From Spirochaetaceae bacterium (lineage in GTDB: Bacteria > Spirochaetota > Spirochaetia > Treponematales > Breznakiellaceae), in the NCBI GenBank assembly GCA_031288215.1, contig JAITRV010000229.1, positions 1 to 8,590 of the forward strand: a stretch of DNA of 8,590 nucleotides. Direction: 5' to 3'. Below are positions 4,969 through 8,590 of this stretch, one piece after another. A program made the translations under genes and the position numbers. Within the stretch, counting starts at the first letter, position 1, and every line of letters starts with the position of its first letter. The notes below the pieces were generated by a model that saw only the letters and a list, made by a program, of their open reading frames with translations, searched no databases and was not told the DNA's origin.

Positions 4969-7900
4969 AAAAAAGTCCCTTCCGGCGGCGCTGGGGCCGC
5001 CTCCTCCTTCCGGCGCTCCTCCTCCTCTTCCCCGGCCCCCTCCGGGCCCTCCCGGACCTTCCGGAGTTCCCGGAACCCTACTGGGAAGCGCCGGAGCGCC
5101 TTTCCCCCGAAGGGGGGAAATTCCCCGTTACCGCCTTTTACGGCAGCCTCGCCGTGGCCGCCTGGCAGGAGAACGCCCCCTTTCCCGGCGCTTCCGGGGG
5201 CATCACCGTCTCCCTGGCGGTGAAGGACGGCGGGGAACCCTGGCGGATCAGCCGCTCCCTGGGAGGGCCCTATCCCTTTTTTGGCACGGAACCTTCTATT
5301 ATAAGCGCCTCCGTGGACCCCTGGGGCCGGATCATCCTGGCCGTGGCGGCTTCCTCCACCCGGACGGAACTCCTCGTCTCCGACGACCGGGGGAAAACCT
5401 TCAGCCGCGGCATCCTGAACTTCGGCTCCGAAACCTCCGTGGCCCCCCGGATCTTCAGCCGCCCCGAAGGGGGCTACTACCTCTTTATCACCCGGGGCGG
5501 GCAGGACTCCCTGAATATCTCCTATGCCGTGTCCGCGGAGGGCCGTTCCTGGTCCCCCTTTGAAAGCCTCGTCCGGGATGAGCGGCTCCGGCTGAATTTT
5601 CTCCCCAGCTATGCCTCCCTGGGGGGGGTGGATTATGTGGTCTTTCAATCCCTGGTGAAAGAAAACGGGGGAAATTCCGCCTTTCATTTGTTCCTCTGTT
5701 CCAGTTCCGATGCCGGCCGCACCTGGACCCCCCCCCGGCAGCTCACGGCCCCGGAGGAGGGCGCCGGCCACCAGCGCCCCTCCCTGTCGGTCCGGGAGGA
5801 CCGCCTCTACCTGGTCTGGGAACGCCGCCTCGCCGGCGGTCCCCCGGCGGTCTTCGGGGCCTTTATCCAATATGACGGCAGCCTGAGCCCGGAACACGAC
5901 CGGATCAGCGCCGCCGATACCCCCTGCCATAACCCCATCGCCTTCACCTACCGGGAAGCCCCCGCCGCGGTGTGGTTTGATACCCACCGGGGCACGGACC
6001 GGGTGTTTTTTGCCCAGGGATCCGGGGGAAACTGGCGGAACCGGGAACTTGCCGCCGGCGCCTTTGTCCGGCCCCTCTTAGGCCCCGACGGCCTCTCCCT
6101 CCTCTGGCAGGCCGCGGACCTCCGGGGCGTCGAGGGGATATACCTCCTCCGCCCGGACCCTTCCCTTATCACCCCTCCGGAGGCCGCCGGAACGGTCAAA
6201 TTCGGGGACTTTTCCTCCCTCTGGGAACCCTCCTGGAGGGTCCGCGCTTCCCGCCCCCCGGACGGGGACCCCCCCATCTTCGTCATGGCGGGACTCTTCC
6301 TCCTCGGCTCTTTGGGCTTCATCAGTACCGCCCGGGGCCTCGGTTCGGTTTTGTCCGAAGGCGCCCTGCTCCGCCTGACCGCGGCGGCCCTTATCACCGG
6401 GGATCTCCTGCCCCTGGAAAAACAGACAGGGCTGAAAAGGATCCGGAAGCGGGGAGGGGGGCTGCGGCTCAAACTCGCCTCCTTTACGGCCGCCCTGGTC
6501 CTCCTGGTGGTGGTAATGGTTTCGGTCCCCGTCTATTACCGCATGATCAGAACCCAGCGGGAAACCCTCCTCCAGGGGCTCTGGGACCGTTCCGCGGTAT
6601 TGCTGGAGGGCCTCGCCTCCAATGCCCGGATCTTCCTCCCCGCCCGGAACGTGCTGGAACTGGGCTTCCTCCCCGCCCAGTCCTCGGCGGTCCCCGAGGC
6701 CCGGTATGTTACCATCACCGGCTACGGCCTGGACTCCACCCGCTTTGACGATCACGTCTGGGCCACCAATGACCCGGATATCCGCTCCAAGATAGACACC
6801 CCCGAGTTCCTGCCGGGGGTCTCCCGGCTTCAGGACGCCCTCTCCCCCCGCCTCCCGGAGCTTACCCGGGAATTGGACTCCAGGGCCCAGGCTGAACTGG
6901 GGGAAATCTCCGCCCGCATCGCGGAACTTACCCGGGAGGGGGTCGGCCTGGCCGTCAAAAGCGATGCCGCCAGCCGCCGGCGGCTGGAAGAAATCCAGTC
7001 CGGCGCCCGGGCCCTGGAGACCAAACTCTCCCAAGCCCTTGCCGCCATCAGCGGGGAGCCGGGGTCAGAGCCCGCGTTCTCCAAGGACGCCTTCTCCCGG
7101 AGCGGCATCCCCAAAGGCCCCAGCCCCGTCTATATCTTCTTCAAACCCGTCCTGTACCGGCAGGGTTCGGAAGCAGCCTTCTTCCGGGGCCTCATCCGCC
7201 TGGAGGTATCCCTGGACTCCATCATCGGCAAAATCGCCGAAGGCCGCCGGCTGCTCCTGCATCTCATCCTGGCGGTGGGCCTCAGCGCCCTCGGCCTGGG
7301 GGCCCTGGGGGCCCTGGCCCTCTCCACCCTGATCATCCGCCCCATCCGGCGCCTCGCCGCCCATGTGGAACTCATCCGGGATACCGAGGACAAGACCCGC
7401 CTCGCGGGGGCCGACATTCACATCAACTCCCGGGACGAAATCGCCTTCCTGGCCGATACCATCAACGACATGACCCGCCGCCTGGTCCGGGCCGCCCGAT
7501 CCTCCCGGGACCTTTCCATCGGTCAGGAGATACAGAAGAAATTCCTCCCCCTCCAGGTGAACCGCGAGGGAAACAAGCTCAATTTCGGTTCCCAGGAAAC
7601 TCCTGCCCTCAGCTTCTTCGGCTATTACCAGGGGGCCAAGGGGGTTTCCGGGGATTATTTTGACTACCTGGACCTGGACGGCCGGTATTTTGCCATCATC
7701 AAGTGCGACGTCGCCGGCAAGGGCGTCCCCGCGGCGCTGATCATGATCCAGGTGGCCACCCTGTTCCGTTCCTATTTTAAATCCTGGAAAGCCACCCCCC
7801 GGGGGATGCGCATCGAGGAAGCGGTGTACCAGATCAACGAATTCATCGAAACCCTGGCCTTCGAAGGCTGGTTCGCCGCCTTTACCCTCTGCCTCTTCGA

Positions 7901-8590
7901 CTCCCAAACCGGCCTCGCCCGCTTCTGCAACGCCGGGGACAACCTGATCCGCTGGTATGACGCCTCCGAGGGGGCCATGAAGTCCCGCACCCTCCGGGAA
8001 TCCCCCGCCGCCGGGGTCTTGCCCAATGCCGTCATCGCCGCCAAGGGAGGCTACACCGTGGAAACCATCACCTTCGATCCCGGAGACATCCTCTTCCTCT
8101 ACACCGACGGCATCGAGGAGGCGGGACGGGTCTTGCGGGAAAGCGCCGAAGGCCCCCGGGACGCCTCCTCCGATCCCCGCCCGGCGGGATGGTTTGAAGC
8201 GGAAGAACTCGGCTCCTCCCGGGTCATCGACATCATCAACGCGGTGATGAACCGCCGCCGGTACACCCTCCGCCGCGGCGGCCCCCCCGGCGGGGAGGGG
8301 AGCCTCCAATTCGACTTTACCCGCTGTGAAGGCGCCGCCGAGGAGGCCGTCATGGCCCTGATCGCCATCGAAAAAATCTTCCGCAGTTACCCCATCAGCG
8401 GCGGGGAAGCCTCCCGGGTCCCGGTGGACAAAAAAATCGACCGCTTCCTCCGCTCCCATTTCCTCCGGTACCGGGATTATTGCTTCCCCCCCCAGGAAAT
8501 CCCCGGAAACGACGAATGCTTCTATTATACCCGCCTCAAAGAGGACGACCAGTACGACGACATCACCATCCTGGCCGTCAAACGAAAAGA
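4965..8590 (+). CDS. Sensor phosphatase: Asp-box propeller, HAMP and SpoIIE/PP2C domain, 3' end cut by window edge
   Basis: The frame is open for 1208 codons to the window end. A signal peptide (1 to ~27, MKKSPFRRRWGRLLLPALLL) leads into a region of about 400 residues with Asp-boxes of sialidase/BNR beta-propellers: SDDRGKTF at 139-146, SSDAGRTW at 247-254, and a degenerate one at 190-196. Membrane segments lie at ~437-454, 507-525 and 764-791; the basic KRIRKR between the first two sits inside. Residues 526-763 form a second outside region, with a coiled coil at ~633-700. HAMP follows (~790-845), then the catalytic domain with KGVSGDYFD (892-900), CDVAGKGVPAAL (914-925), CNAGDN (988-993; NAGH in many relatives), LYTDGIEEA (1045-1053) and DDITI (1198-1202). 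The metal-binding aspartates are kept, so it should dephosphorylate Ser/Thr on a STAS-type partner. The last motif is C-terminal in the family, so little is missing. It starts inside the TPR gene's stop (ATGA). Confidence 0.9.
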   Translation, partial: MKKSPFRRRWGRLLLPALLLLFPGPLRALPDLPEFPEPYWEAPERLSPEGGKFPVTAFYGSLAVAAWQENAPFPGASGGITVSLAVKDGGEPWRISRSLGGPYPFFGTEPSIISASVDPWGRIILAVAASSTRTELLVSDDRGKTFSRGILNFGSETSVAPRIFSRPEGGYYLFITRGGQDSLNISYAVSAEGRSWSPFESLVRDERLRLNFLPSYASLGGVDYVVFQSLVKENGGNSAFHLFLCSSSDAGRTWTPPRQLTAPEEGAGHQRPSLSVREDRLYLVWERRLAGGPPAVFGAFIQYDGSLSPEHDRISAADTPCHNPIAFTYREAPAAVWFDTHRGTDRVFFAQGSGGNWRNRELAAGAFVRPLLGPDGLSLLWQAADLRGVEGIYLLRPDPSLITPPEAAGTVKFGDFSSLWEPSWRVRASRPPDGDPPIFVMAGLFLLGSLGFISTARGLGSVLSEGALLRLTAAALITGDLLPLEKQTGLKRIRKRGGGLRLKLASFTAALVLLVVVMVSVPVYYRMIRTQRETLLQGLWDRSAVLLEGLASNARIFLPARNVLELGFLPAQSSAVPEARYVTITGYGLDSTRFDDHVWATNDPDIRSKIDTPEFLPGVSRLQDALSPRLPELTRELDSRAQAELGEISARIAELTREGVGLAVKSDAASRRRLEEIQSGARALETKLSQALAAISGEPGSEPAFSKDAFSRSGIPKGPSPVYIFFKPVLYRQGSEAAFFRGLIRLEVSLDSIIGKIAEGRRLLLHLILAVGLSALGLGALGALALSTLIIRPIRRLAAHVELIRDTEDKTRLAGADIHINSRDEIAFLADTINDMTRRLVRAARSSRDLSIGQEIQKKFLPLQVNREGNKLNFGSQETPALSFFGYYQGAKGVSGDYFDYLDLDGRYFAIIKCDVAGKGVPAALIMIQVATLFRSYFKSWKATPRGMRIEEAVYQINEFIETLAFEGWFAAFTLCLFDSQTGLARFCNAGDNLIRWYDASEGAMKSRTLRESPAAGVLPNAVIAAKGGYTVETITFDPGDILFLYTDGIEEAGRVLRESAEGPRDASSDPRPAGWFEAEELGSSRVIDIINAVMNRRRYTLRRGGPPGGEGSLQFDFTRCEGAAEEAVMALIAIEKIFRSYPISGGEASRVPVDKKIDRFLRSHFLRYRDYCFPPQEIPGNDECFYYTRLKEDDQYDDITILAVKRK

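Noticed and set aside
4914..7034. Minus-strand open frames opposite the propeller and membrane region (4914-5987, 5948-6472, 6078-7034)
   Set aside because: Low-complexity Gly/Pro/Arg products without motifs, antisense to the well-supported sensor gene.
7065..8459. Long minus-strand open frame of 464 codons opposite the phosphatase domain
   Set aside because: It is Gly/Asp/Glu-rich with no recognisable domain and lies antisense to a frame with intact SpoIIE motifs. Such shadows are expected in very GC-rich coding DNA.

Overview
The window carries two divergent gene blocks that both look like membrane-anchored signalling modules of the partner-switching type (SpoIIE-like PP2C phosphatases and RsbW-like HATPase domains). 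Between them lie a tRNA-Phe gene, a small gene of unknown function and a structured intergenic repeat. The organism is most likely a spirochaete of the Treponema type. The reasons are the abundance of large membrane SpoIIE phosphatases, a TPR protein paired with one of them, a MATE protein fused to a HATPase domain, and a tRNA without an encoded CCA end. This is a judgement from family resemblance; nothing in the window, such as rRNA, proves it.

Left block (1-3153, minus strand): three tightly packed genes read leftward. A MATE-type transporter is fused to a C-terminal HATPase_c_2 (RsbW-like) domain. After 15 bp comes a GNAT-type acetyltransferase with a second, degenerate GNAT-like half. This overlaps by 17 bp the start of a membrane sensor protein that runs off the left edge. 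The N-terminus of that protein resembles those of membrane SpoIIE phosphatases. The HATPase domain has lost its key N-box Asn and G1-box Asp, so it may bind a partner without acting as a kinase.

Middle (3154-4095): a 200-bp leader holds a possible promoter for the left operon. Then come tRNA-Phe(GAA) on the minus strand with its own strong promoter and an A-tract upstream region, and a 79-codon minus-strand gene of unknown function with a near-consensus promoter. The 316-bp divergent spacer contains two perfect hairpins alternating with two copies of a roughly 32-bp motif (3886-4000), probably an interspersed repeat.

Right block (4096-8590, plus strand, very GC-rich): a secreted or periplasmic TPR-like protein overlaps by 4 bp (ATGA) a very large sensor phosphatase of more than 1208 codons that runs off the right edge. 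The phosphatase has a signal peptide, a sialidase-like Asp-box propeller, two membrane segments, a second periplasmic region with a coiled coil, a third membrane segment, HAMP and a SpoIIE domain with intact catalytic motifs. This frame is open from 4965 to the window end.

Together the blocks suggest that extracytoplasmic signals (TPR protein plus propeller; transporter state) are passed to phosphatase and HATPase modules acting on anti-sigma-antagonist (STAS) proteins. No STAS protein is encoded in the window.
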